Source of the DNA: CAYRSS01 sp964426945
GTDB lineage: Bacteria; Planctomycetota; Phycisphaerae; UBA1845
Direction of reading: 5' to 3'
Length of the DNA: 64,000 nucleotides
NCBI GenBank assembly: GCA_964426945.1
Contig: CAYRSS010000004.1
Coordinates: 62,001-126,000, forward strand
The stretch's first letter is position 1. Every line of letters starts with the position of its first letter. Position numbers and translations under genes: made by a program. Of this stretch, positions 23,670-32,113 are shown in pieces. A model generated the notes under the pieces. That model worked only from the letters and a program-made list of their open reading frames with translations, was not told the DNA's origin and searched no databases.

Positions 23670-24932
23670 ATGCGCGTACTGATTCTGGGCAGCGGCGGGA
23701 GGGAGCACGCGCTGGCGTGGGCGGTGGCCCGGTCGCCACGCTGCCAGAAGGTCTTCTGCGCCCCCGGCAACGCCGGCACGGCCGCGCTCGGCGAAAACCT
23801 CGCGCTCGACCCCGCCGATTTCGAGGCCGTCATCGCCGCCGTCCGACAGCACCGCATCGACTTCACGATCGTAGGGCCCGAGGGCCCGCTCTGCGCGGGC
23901 ATCGTTGACCGCTTCCATGGCGAGGGGCTGCGCGTCTTCGGCCCGACGAAGGCCGCCGCACGACTGGAAGGCGACAAGGGATACGCCAAGAAGCTGATGC
24001 GCTCTGCCGCGGTGGCCACGGCCGAGGGGCGCGTCTTCGACCGCTATGAGGAGGCCCGCGACTACATCGCCGCGCGCGAGGATGGCGTCGTGCTGAAGGC
24101 GTCCGGGCTGTGCGCGGGCAAGGGGGTGTTCGTCTGCCCCGATCCGGCCGAAGCCCTCGCCGCGCTGGAGGACGTCATGGTCCGCCGCAGCTTCGGCGAC
24201 GCCGGTAAGACCGTCGTGGTCGAGGAGCTCATCAAGGGGGAAGAGCTTTCAGTCTTCGCGCTGATCGACGGGCACACGATCTACACGCTCGACACGGCAC
24301 AGGACCACAAGCGCGTCGGCGACGGGGACACCGGCCCGAACACGGGCGGCATGGGCGCGATCTGTCCCGCCGCGATCGGGACCGAAGCCCTGCTGTCGCG
24401 CGTGGATCGCGAGGTGTTCGTGCCGGTGGTCGACGCGATGATGCGCGACGAAGTACCCTACCGCGGCCTGCTGTACGCGGGGCTGATGGTGACGCCGGGC
24501 GGGCCGAAGGTGCTTGAGTTCAACTGCCGGTTCGGCGACCCCGAGACGCAGGCGCTGCTCGTACGCATGGACTGCGACGTGCTGGCCGTGCTGGAGTCCG
24601 TCGTAGACGGCACGCTGGCCGAGGCGGACATCCGCTGGGACCCGCGCCCCGCTGTCACGGTGGTGCTGGCCTCCGGCGGATACCCCGGCAAGTACGCGAC
24701 CGGCAAAGTGATCGACGGGCTCGACGCGGTCTCACGCCTGCCGGACGTGTTCGTCTTCCACGCCGGCACCGGCTTTGTCGAGAAGCACATCGTGACCACC
24801 GGCGGCCGCGTGCTGGCGGTCACCGCCCTGGGGAAGACGGTCGCCGAGGCTCGGGAGCGGGCCTATGCGGCGGTCGATTGCGTCCGCTTCGAAGGCGCGT
24901 TCTGCCGCCGCGACATCGCCGCCCGTCGATGA
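23670..24932 (+). CDS. purD: Phosphoribosylamine-glycine ligase
   Basis: The protein has 420 residues, the usual length. It begins with the nucleotide-fold motif MRVLILGSGGREHALAW, followed by CAPGNAGTA and VGPEGPLCAGIVD. The ATP-grasp core shows VLKASGLCAGKGVFVC, VVEELIKGEELSVFAL and MGAICPA, and the end carries EFNCRFGDPETQ. It makes glycinamide ribonucleotide in purine synthesis. The gene stands divergent from the Asn-tailed lipoprotein gene and 46 bases before an exported amidohydrolase gene that may be co-transcribed. Confidence 0.95.
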   Translation: MRVLILGSGGREHALAWAVARSPRCQKVFCAPGNAGTAALGENLALDPADFEAVIAAVRQHRIDFTIVGPEGPLCAGIVDRFHGEGLRVFGPTKAAARLEGDKGYAKKLMRSAAVATAEGRVFDRYEEARDYIAAREDGVVLKASGLCAGKGVFVCPDPAEALAALEDVMVRRSFGDAGKTVVVEELIKGEELSVFALIDGHTIYTLDTAQDHKRVGDGDTGPNTGGMGAICPAAIGTEALLSRVDREVFVPVVDAMMRDEVPYRGLLYAGLMVTPGGPKVLEFNCRFGDPETQALLVRMDCDVLAVLESVVDGTLAEADIRWDPRPAVTVVLASGGYPGKYATGKVIDGLDAVSRLPDVFVFHAGTGFVEKHIVTTGGRVLAVTALGKTVAEARERAYAAVDCVRFEGAFCRRDIAARR

Positions 24933-24978
24933 CCGGCCGGTCGGGAAATCCGACGATCGACACACCCGGAGTTACGCG

Positions 24979-26727
24979 ATGAACCCAACGTACTGCGCAG
25001 CCCGGATTCGGCGTTCCGTGAATGTTGCGGTGCAGATGGCCGCGCTCGCACTGCTGGCTGTCCTGCTGCCGACATCTGCGAGGGCGGCTGACACGCCGAC
25101 GGCCGACCTTGTCGTCGTCAACGCGCGCATCTGGCCGGGCCCCGACTACACCGGCGCCGAGCCCACGGCCATGGCCATCTCCGGCGGGCTGGTCGCTGCG
25201 CTGGGCGACAACGAGACAATCAAGGCCCACATCGGGCCGGCCACGAGGGTCGTGGACGCGGCCGGCCGCCGGGTGATCCCCGGCCTGAGCGACAGCCATG
25301 TGCACCTGATTTCGGGCGGGCTCGGGCTTGCGCAGGTGCAGCTGCGCGACGTGCCCGATCGGGCAGCGTTCGTTGCTGCCGTCGCCGCGGAGGTACGACG
25401 GCTCGCCCCCGGCGAGTGGGTCGTCGGCGGGCGATGGAGCGTCGACAGTTGGGACGATCCTTCGCCGCCGCGGCGCGACTGGATCGACGCCGTCACCGGC
25501 GACCGCCCGGCCCTGCTGACCCGCATGGACGGTCACCAGGCGCTTGCGAACACGGCCGCGCTGAAACTCGCGGGGATCGACGCGAACGGGCCGCCCGACC
25601 CCAAGGGGGGCGAGATCGAGCGCGACCCGGTCACGCGGGAGCCGACGGGGATTCTCAAGGAGGCCGCCATCGGGCTGGTGGGGCGTTTTGAGCCGGCGGT
25701 CAGCACCGAACGTCGATACGAAGCACTCCGCCGCGCGATGGCGCACTTCAACCGATTCGGCATCACCAGCGTGCACGACATGGCCCCTCCCGAAGACCTG
25801 CCGGTCTACGCCCGCGCTGCGCGCGAGGGCCTGCTGACCCTGCGCGTCCACGTCTACGTCAACGTGAGCGACTGGACGATTCACCTCGACGCGGTGAAGC
25901 GCTTCAAGGACCCGACGGGCATGGTCCGCGTCCACGGGTTCAAGGGGTTCATGGACGGCTCGCTGGGCAGTCGGACGGCGTACATGCGCGAGCCGTTCGC
26001 CGACGCCGCCGCCGCCGCGGTCCACCCGCGCGGCCTGCTCGACGCCATGGCCGATCCGGTCGAATCGTTCGTCAAGAACCAGGTCGAAGTGATCGACGCC
26101 GCCGGGCTGCAGATGGCCGTTCACGCCATCGGCGACGAGGCCAACCACCTGATGCTGCGAGCGTTGGAGACGGCACAGGGCCATTCCGGCCGTCGGGACG
26201 CACGCCACCGCATCGAGCACGCCCAGCACCTGCTGCGCGAGGATGTCGCAGCCTTCGGCCGCCTCGGCGTCGTGGCGTCGATGCAGCCCTACCACAAAGC
26301 CGACGACGGTCGCTACGCCGGGGACGCGCTCGGCGAAGCCCGATCCGCGTGGTCCTACGCCTTCCGACCGGTGCTCGAATCGGGGGGCGTACTCGCGTTC
26401 GGCAGCGACTGGCCGGTGGTGACCTGCGACCCCTTCGCCGGCATCGCTGTCGCCGTTACAGGCCGCACACTCGGCAAAGACGGCGGGCTCAGCGGTCCCG
26501 TGTGGATGCCGCAGAACTCGATCACCCCCGCGCAGGCCCTGGCGGCGTACACGCTGGGGCCAGCCTGGGCGGTGCACGAGGAACGCGAGGCAGGCGCGCT
26601 CGCCCCCGGCCGACGGGCCGACTTCGTGGTGCTTTCGGAGGACCTGCTGGCGATCCCCGCCGACCGGCTGTCCGAGGTGCGGGCGGTTGAGACGTACCTC
26701 GGCGGGCGAAGGGTCTTCCCGAACTAG
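24979..26727 (+). CDS. Exported amidohydrolase, YtcJ-like family 3
   Basis: The protein has 582 residues from the ATG at 24979 with CGGAG upstream, with a signal peptide ending LPTSARA. The amidohydrolase 3 core is clear: VIPGLSDSHVHLISGG near the start, then DGHQALANTAAL, HGFKGFMDGSLGSRTA, AVHAIGDEANHL, RIEHAQHL and FGSDWPVVTCDPF, with a final GRRADFVVLSEDL. Metal-binding His and Asp residues are retained. Family members hydrolyse amide or ester bonds of diverse small molecules and substrate cannot be inferred. It directly follows purD. Confidence 0.88.
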   Translation: MNPTYCAARIRRSVNVAVQMAALALLAVLLPTSARAADTPTADLVVVNARIWPGPDYTGAEPTAMAISGGLVAALGDNETIKAHIGPATRVVDAAGRRVIPGLSDSHVHLISGGLGLAQVQLRDVPDRAAFVAAVAAEVRRLAPGEWVVGGRWSVDSWDDPSPPRRDWIDAVTGDRPALLTRMDGHQALANTAALKLAGIDANGPPDPKGGEIERDPVTREPTGILKEAAIGLVGRFEPAVSTERRYEALRRAMAHFNRFGITSVHDMAPPEDLPVYARAAREGLLTLRVHVYVNVSDWTIHLDAVKRFKDPTGMVRVHGFKGFMDGSLGSRTAYMREPFADAAAAAVHPRGLLDAMADPVESFVKNQVEVIDAAGLQMAVHAIGDEANHLMLRALETAQGHSGRRDARHRIEHAQHLLREDVAAFGRLGVVASMQPYHKADDGRYAGDALGEARSAWSYAFRPVLESGGVLAFGSDWPVVTCDPFAGIAVAVTGRTLGKDGGLSGPVWMPQNSITPAQALAAYTLGPAWAVHEEREAGALAPGRRADFVVLSEDLLAIPADRLSEVRAVETYLGGRRVFPN

Positions 26728-26884
26728 CGGGCAGGACGGCCTGATTCGCGCCGGCCCGCTTGATCCGGCTCATGGTTTGAGGCTACGCTACTTGGGCCCC
26801 GCCCGGGCGGTCGCGATCGACCCCGGGACGGGGCGGACCACTGACAGCCGCCAGCTACCACCCGCGCGCGACGCCGACCTGCGC

Positions 26885-28282
26885 ATGACGCGTATCACGC
26901 TCCTCCAGATCATTCGCACCTGCGCCCCCGACGACACGCGGCCTGTCTTCGACATGGAGCTCGGGCAGCTCTCGGCCGCCCTGCGCGCGGCGGGCTTTTC
27001 GACGACCCTGGTGCGCGTGGCGGCTTTCGACGGCGAAGCCGTCCGGCAGGCCGTCGCTCCGGAGCAGACCGACGCCGTCCACGCCGTCTACGACGGCGCC
27101 TCAGTAGACCTGGCCGCCCGGACGCTGGCAGAGATTCGCGACAGTCGCGGCCTGCCGGTCACGATCGGTGGAATCGCCGCCACGGTCATGCCCGACCAGG
27201 CGCTGTCGATGCCGGGGGTCGAGGCGGTGATGCTCGGGGAGGCGGACCAGACCCTGCCGCGATACCTGGTCGCCCGGCGTGAGGGGCGCGCCGACGAGCC
27301 CATCGAGGGGGTGTGGATGCTGCGCCACGGGCGGGTGGTGCGCTGCGGCCGGCCCGCGATCGTGGCCGATCTCGACAGCCTGCCGCGCCCTGATCGCGAC
27401 CTGTTCACCAACGGCAGCGCCCCGGACGTCTTCGACGTGACCGTAGGCCGCGGCTGCCCCTTCCGCTGTGCGTATTGTCCCAACGACCCGCTTCGCGCCG
27501 CGGCGGAAGCCGGGACCGGATTCGTGCGGCGTCGGTCGCCCGCCCACATCTTCAGCGAAATCGACGCGCTATGTACCGACTTCCCCGATACGCGGGCGCT
27601 GCGGTTCACCGACCACGCGTTCGCGGCCGATGGCGAGTGGCTGGCCCGCTTCGCCGCCGCCTACGAGAGCGACTGCGGCATTCCCTTCTCCTGTCATGTG
27701 CGGGCGAATGTCCTCGACGCCGAGCGGGCGGACCTGCTCAAGCGGGCGGGCTGCGTGAGCGCGGAGATCGAGGTCATCAGCGGCAGCGACCTCGTGCGCA
27801 ACGACTTGCTTGACATGGAGACCTCCGACGAACAACTCGAAACCGCGTTCAGGCTGCTGCACGAGCGCGGCATCGCGACCCGGGCGGTGATCTTCGTCGG
27901 CGCGCCGGGCAGCACACCGATGGCCGAGGAGAAGACGGTAGACCTCTGCCGGCGGCTAGAACCCGATCGACTGGACGTCCGCGTGTACTATCCCTACGAG
28001 GGCACGCTCGCCCGGCAGCGCTGCCGCGAGGAGGGCTTCCTCTCGAGCAGGAGCGAACAGGCCCATACGGCCGGGCTCAGCGTGCTCGATCAGCCGCAGC
28101 TCCCGGCGGCGGAGGTTGGTCGGCTCGCGGCGCGGATGGGGGATGAGGTCGCGGGGCGCCGGCCGTCGAGACTGCGCTCCGCGATGGCTCGCCTTCGCGC
28201 CCTGGCCTCCCGTACGATGGGGGCCCTCACCGGCCTGGCCCGCGACAAGGGCGACGCTGTCAGGCGTTCCACACGCCGATGA
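26885..28282 (+). CDS. B12-binding/radical SAM protein
   Basis: The protein has 465 residues from the ATG at 26885. Residues about 1-140 form a Rossmann-like cobalamin-binding region (ITLLQIIRTCAPD, then LPVTIGGIAATVMP and GVEAVMLGEAD), though the usual DxHxxG base-off motif is not obvious. The radical SAM cluster motif CPFRCAYCPND lies near residue 192. A B12-type radical SAM enzyme that methylates or rearranges a substrate is likely; reaction unknown. The basic C-terminal tail is unusual (RPSRLRSAMARLRALASR). Its 3' end overlaps the convergent CPBP gene by 23 bases. Confidence 0.82.
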   Translation: MTRITLLQIIRTCAPDDTRPVFDMELGQLSAALRAAGFSTTLVRVAAFDGEAVRQAVAPEQTDAVHAVYDGASVDLAARTLAEIRDSRGLPVTIGGIAATVMPDQALSMPGVEAVMLGEADQTLPRYLVARREGRADEPIEGVWMLRHGRVVRCGRPAIVADLDSLPRPDRDLFTNGSAPDVFDVTVGRGCPFRCAYCPNDPLRAAAEAGTGFVRRRSPAHIFSEIDALCTDFPDTRALRFTDHAFAADGEWLARFAAAYESDCGIPFSCHVRANVLDAERADLLKRAGCVSAEIEVISGSDLVRNDLLDMETSDEQLETAFRLLHERGIATRAVIFVGAPGSTPMAEEKTVDLCRRLEPDRLDVRVYYPYEGTLARQRCREEGFLSSRSEQAHTAGLSVLDQPQLPAAEVGRLAARMGDEVAGRRPSRLRSAMARLRALASRTMGALTGLARDKGDAVRRSTRR

Positions 28283-28967
28283 TCACGTTGTACGCCGCGT
28301 GGCACCCCGCCGCGGGACCGTAGCCCCGGTACCAGAACACGATCGCCAGGTAGGCCCCTGCCACCGCGCGGAACCCGAAACTCACCGGGTCGAACTGGTA
28401 GCTGCCGATCGGCTCGTAGTGATGCATCGAGAACGCGAGGGATGAGAGAATCACCGCCGCCGCAGCCACCACCGGCGGGCTGAGGTGAAGAAGGTCGACA
28501 CCGACGATTACCACGACCGACAGGAACACCAGCCGGAACACGAGTTCCTCATAGACGGCCGCTCCGATGCTCAGCGCCATCTCATCGATCAGCGACCGCC
28601 ACGAGCCGCTCTCCTCGCCCACGGCAGCCAGGCGGAACATCAGCACCAGCAGCGGCAGCGCGAGCACGACCGACTCGACGTACATCAGGCCGACGCGCTT
28701 CCAACGGATCTTCCACGGCTGGCCGGAGGCGTAGTGCGTCGCGAGCAGGATCACCACGACCGCCAGCGCCGGCGCGGACGAGCCGACCTGGCCAAAAAGC
28801 TGCAGGAAGCCGTGGATCATGTCGAAGGCGACCAGCCGGTCCGTGGCGTACCACGACGCGATCTCGTAAAACGCCATGAGCGGCAGGAGAAACACCAGCG
28901 AGTCCAGCGGGCGGGCGATGGCGCCGCGCGGACGCGGCCGGGGCTTGGCTGGCTGCTGGTCGGTCAT
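28260..28967 (-). CDS. CPBP-family intramembrane metalloprotease
   Basis: The protein has 235 residues from the ATG at 28967. Six to seven hydrophobic segments are visible. The CPBP (Abi/RCE1-like) motifs are present: YEELVFR supplies the EExxxR glutamates, SMHHY gives the second-motif histidine and CHAAYNV the third. Members are membrane proteases or related helper proteins. The substrate is unknown. The start codon overlaps the divergent DNA glycosylase start at 28966 by two bases, so the two genes share a very compact control region. Confidence 0.85.
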   Translation of the reverse strand: MTDQQPAKPRPRPRGAIARPLDSLVFLLPLMAFYEIASWYATDRLVAFDMIHGFLQLFGQVGSSAPALAVVVILLATHYASGQPWKIRWKRVGLMYVESVVLALPLLVLMFRLAAVGEESGSWRSLIDEMALSIGAAVYEELVFRLVFLSVVVIVGVDLLHLSPPVVAAAAVILSSLAFSMHHYEPIGSYQFDPVSFGFRAVAGAYLAIVFWYRGYGPAAGCHAAYNVIIGVWNA

Positions 28968-29688
28968 GAGGCGGCTTATCGTGCCACGTGACGGCAAGGT
29001 TGCAAGGCGCCGCGGCGAGTCCTCCGGGGCCCCGTCCGCAGAGGAGATCGCCGAGGTCTACCGCCGCCTGCTGGCGGCGCTCGGTCCGCAGCACTGGTGG
29101 CCCGCTCCCACGCCGCTTGAAGTCGCCGTCGGCGCAATCCTCACCCAGAACACGGCGTGGCGCAACGTGGAGCGGGCGATGGACCGGCTGCGCGACGCGG
29201 CGGCGCTCGACTGGGCACGGCTGCGCGACCTCTCCGAGGACGAGCTGGCCGAACTCGTCCGCCCCGCCGGCACCTACCACGTGAAGGCCGCACGCCTCAA
29301 GGCGCTCGTCGCCGCCTTGTGGAAAGATCACGACGGCTCGCTCGAGCGGATGCTGGCGGGTCCGCTGCCGGAGGCCCGCGGGCGACTGCTGGCGGTGCGC
29401 GGCATCGGCCCCGAAACGGCTGACGCCATCCTGCTCTACGCCGGTGGGCGCCCCACCTTCGTCATCGACGCGTACACACGCCGGATCCTCCGCCGCCATC
29501 TGCTGATCGGCGGAAGCGAGAGCTACGCCGAGGTGCAGGCGCTCTTCCGCGAGTCCCTGCCGTCCGATCCTGTCGTGTACAACGAATACCACGCCCTGCT
29601 GGTCGAACTCGCCAAGCGGCACTGCCGCAGCCGGGCCGATTGCGCGGGCTGCCCGCTGGCCGACCTGCCGCACGACGAATCACTGTAG
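28966..29688 (+). CDS. Endonuclease III-like DNA glycosylase
   Basis: The protein has 240 residues from the ATG at 28966; a GTG at 28981 is an alternative. The core is the HhH-GPD fold: EVAVGAILTQNTAWRNVERAM, the hairpin LAVRGIGPETADAILLYA, and the catalytic aspartate in FVIDAYTRRILRR. The lysine that gives true endonuclease III its lyase activity (GxGRKTA) is Glu here (GIGPETA), as in monofunctional alkyl- or mismatch-type glycosylases. The C-terminus has only three of the usual four cluster cysteines (CRSRADCAGC). It is inferred to excise damaged bases without strand nicking. Confidence 0.82.
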   Translation: MRRLIVPRDGKVARRRGESSGAPSAEEIAEVYRRLLAALGPQHWWPAPTPLEVAVGAILTQNTAWRNVERAMDRLRDAAALDWARLRDLSEDELAELVRPAGTYHVKAARLKALVAALWKDHDGSLERMLAGPLPEARGRLLAVRGIGPETADAILLYAGGRPTFVIDAYTRRILRRHLLIGGSESYAEVQALFRESLPSDPVVYNEYHALLVELAKRHCRSRADCAGCPLADLPHDESL

Positions 29689-29696
29689 GGCTGCGT

Positions 29697-31073
29697 TCAG
29701 GGCAGGTAGGCACCGTGCGCTGCAAGCCGCGTCCGCAGCGCCGCCACCTCCACCGCGCGAACATCGCCGCCCCAGTCGCGGGCTGCCATCGCCGCTGCGC
29801 ATCCGGCGGCCTCGCCCGTCGCGAGGCAGTTCGGCATGACACGGGTGGAGCCCTGCACGGCGCGATCGGTGCTGATGCAGCGACCGGCCACCAGCATGTT
29901 CCGCAGCCCCGCCGGCACGAGGCAGCGGTAGGGGATGCCGTGGGACTCTCCCGGGCCATATTGATGGATCCGCGAGTCCCAGTCGATGCGATGGCCCTGG
30001 TTGCGCTCCCACTCGCGCCGCGAGAGATGAATGTCGATGTAGTAGCTGTTGCGGGCGATCTCGTCGGGGAAGCTCCGGCGGGCGAGGTAGTCGTCCAGCG
30101 TCAGGACATAGTCACCCACGATGCGCCGTGTCTCGCGCACGCCGATCTGCACGCCGCTGGTGACGATATACGCGTTTTCGCAGCCGGGGCAGTACTTCCG
30201 CATGAAGGCGGTCAGGTGGCGGATCAGGCGGCGGCCCTCGACCTGGGCGCGCGTGAGCTGCGCCGCGTCCGTGCCGTCGACGTCGAAGACGTGGCTGAAA
30301 TTCAGGCCGATGGTCGTCGGCGATTGGTAGGCAACGTTGGCCCCCTCCTCGATGATGTCCAGGTCGCCGCAGGCCCGAGCCTCGGTGATCACCTCCTTGA
30401 GCAGGAGGTTCTTCGCCCCGTCCGCCCAGAGGAACCGCTGAAACCGCTCGTTGTCGATACCCGCCAGCACAAAGCACATCGTGCAGGGCTGAAGCTCGCC
30501 GGTGTCGCGGTCGCCCTTCTCGAACGCGGCCCCTGCCGCTGCCGCGGCGTCGGCGTCGCCCGTGGCGTCGACCACGACGCGCGATACGATGCGCTGCAGG
30601 CCGGACTTGTTGTGGACTACGGCGCCGCTCAGCACGCCAGCCGAGTCGGTCACGGCATCGACAAAATGCGTGAGCAGCAGCAGCTCCGCGCCGGCTTCCA
30701 GCACGCGGCGCTCGTAGATGACCTTGAGCAGTTCCGCGTCGATCGGCACCCAGTCGTACATCTCCGGGGCGATGTGCGGCATGCCGCCCTTCATCTCCTC
30801 GAGGACAGCCAGACCCAGTCCGCGGATGATGGGTTGTCGCCGGTCGGTGAAGGGGCAGAACGCCGGCACCAGCCCGGCCGTGGCCATGCCGCCAAGGAAG
30901 CCGTGCTGCTCAACCAGCAGCGTACGAGCGCCCTCGCGCGCGGCGGCGATGGCGGCCGCGGCCCCGGCGGGCCCCCCGCCGACCACCAGCACATCCACCT
31001 CGTACCCCACGGGCAGCGCGGGCCAGGCCGCGCGCACGGCCGGGGGGCACTGCCGCTCGGCGGGGGTGGTCAT
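29697..31073 (-). CDS. FAD-dependent oxidoreductase, FAD_oxidored type
   Basis: The protein has 458 residues. The dinucleotide-binding motif VDVLVVGGGPAGAAAAIAA is followed by EQHGFLGGMATAG and, later, VVDATGDADAAAAAG. The end (GRCISTDRAVQGSTRV, then CLATGEAAGCAAAM) matches the FAD_oxidored family common in planctomycetes and Bacteroidetes near polysaccharide-use genes. The substrate is unknown, possibly a sugar or modified sugar. The start overlaps the upstream DUF4434 gene's stop by four bases, so the two are translationally coupled. No signal peptide. Confidence 0.85.
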   Translation of the reverse strand: MTTPAERQCPPAVRAAWPALPVGYEVDVLVVGGGPAGAAAAIAAAREGARTLLVEQHGFLGGMATAGLVPAFCPFTDRRQPIIRGLGLAVLEEMKGGMPHIAPEMYDWVPIDAELLKVIYERRVLEAGAELLLLTHFVDAVTDSAGVLSGAVVHNKSGLQRIVSRVVVDATGDADAAAAAGAAFEKGDRDTGELQPCTMCFVLAGIDNERFQRFLWADGAKNLLLKEVITEARACGDLDIIEEGANVAYQSPTTIGLNFSHVFDVDGTDAAQLTRAQVEGRRLIRHLTAFMRKYCPGCENAYIVTSGVQIGVRETRRIVGDYVLTLDDYLARRSFPDEIARNSYYIDIHLSRREWERNQGHRIDWDSRIHQYGPGESHGIPYRCLVPAGLRNMLVAGRCISTDRAVQGSTRVMPNCLATGEAAGCAAAMAARDWGGDVRAVEVAALRTRLAAHGAYLP

Positions 31074-32002
31074 GGTGCGCCGGCTCCGTCGGGGAGCGAC
31101 GGCAGACCGTGGTGTTCGCAGTAGCGGCGGAACAGGTGGTGCGCGGTTCGGTAGCTCGAGTGGGGACTCATGAAGTGCGAGAATTCAAACGTGATGATCT
31201 TCTCCACCCCGGCCTCGGCCGCAGCACGGAGCTTGTACTCGAGCTTGCGCCAGTCGATCGGCGGGAAACGGATCGGCATGTCGCGGTCGAAGGTCTCCAC
31301 GTTGGACCAGCAGGTGATGCCGTGCTCGCGGGCGAGTTCGGCGTTGGTGCGCAGGTAGGCGGGCAGCTCCAGGAAATCGACGTGCCCATCCTGAAACGCG
31401 ACGATGTCGATCACCCCGGAAAGGCGGCGGAAGATCGACGACCACTCCGCGGCGAACTGCGCCTGCGGAATGGCGGCCTCGCCAGGCGGGGCCTTCACGC
31501 CGGCGATGTAGGGGGAGATGAGCGTGGGCAGGCCCGGCGCGAGCGATCGCACGTGTTGCCCGGCGCGGACCACGAGGTCGACCTGGCGCGGATCGTCCCG
31601 CGAAAGTTCGAACGAGAGGTACCAGCCGCCGAAAGCGGGGTGATCGCCGTAGCGCTCATGCACCTCGCGGGTGAAGGCGACGTTGACCCCGAGCGCATCG
31701 CCGCCGTTCGACGCCCAGTCGCCCGGATCGTAGAGCCCCCAGAACAGCTTCATCCCGTGCGTTGAGGCCAAGTCGAGAAAGCGGCGAGCCAGGTCCTCGC
31801 GCACGGGCATCATCGGCCGGTGGCGATTGAGTACCGCCGATTCGTACACGGCACGTTCACGATACCCCGCACGGATCAGGATGACCGTGTCGATGCCGAT
31901 GTGGCGCATGGCGGCGAAGTCAGCGGCCCACTCTGCCTTGCCCCAGTTCTGGCTGGGTATGTCGTGCGTGATCTCGTCAAGAAATGTCCCGGTGATCTGC
32001 AT
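31070..32002 (-). CDS. DUF4434 glycoside-hydrolase-like protein
   Basis: The protein has 310 residues. It begins ITGTFLDEITHD, with DFAAMRHIGIDTVILIRAGY and FGGWYLSFEL, reading as a TIM-barrel of the DUF4434 type found beside carbohydrate genes. The conserved acidic residue in SFEL may be the catalytic proton donor; this is inference. It has no signal peptide. It is the first gene of a two-gene operon with the FAD oxidoreductase, from a clear promoter at 32064-32093, and shares a divergent region with the epimerase gene at 32114. Confidence 0.78.
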   Translation of the reverse strand: MQITGTFLDEITHDIPSQNWGKAEWAADFAAMRHIGIDTVILIRAGYRERAVYESAVLNRHRPMMPVREDLARRFLDLASTHGMKLFWGLYDPGDWASNGGDALGVNVAFTREVHERYGDHPAFGGWYLSFELSRDDPRQVDLVVRAGQHVRSLAPGLPTLISPYIAGVKAPPGEAAIPQAQFAAEWSSIFRRLSGVIDIVAFQDGHVDFLELPAYLRTNAELAREHGITCWSNVETFDRDMPIRFPPIDWRKLEYKLRAAAEAGVEKIITFEFSHFMSPHSSYRTAHHLFRRYCEHHGLPSLPDGAGAP

Positions 32003-32063
32003 AAAGCGGTTGCGCCCCGGCCCCAGCGGTGCGAGCGACGTCCGCCCGCCCCCGCCGCTTCGG

Positions 32064-32093
32064 ATTGTACGTCATGCCCTTCCCGCTTCACAA
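32064..32093 (-). promoter_or_regulatory. Promoter of the DUF4434-oxidoreductase operon
   Basis: On the minus strand TTGTGA (32093-32088), 18 bases, TACAAT (32069-32064). Start of transcription would be near 32057, 55 bases before the start codon at 32002. Confidence 0.65.
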
Positions 32094-32113
32094 CCGGCGG
32101 CTATGATCGCGGC

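Noticed and set aside
24820..26577. A minus-strand frame opposite the amidohydrolase gene
   Set aside because: It has an Arg/Val/Ala-biased translation and no motif; the plus frame is a clear amidohydrolase.
32102..32107. TATGAT as promoter for the epimerase gene
   Set aside because: No -35 box lies at the right spacing and the start would coincide with the ATG; a leaderless gene is possible but unsupported.
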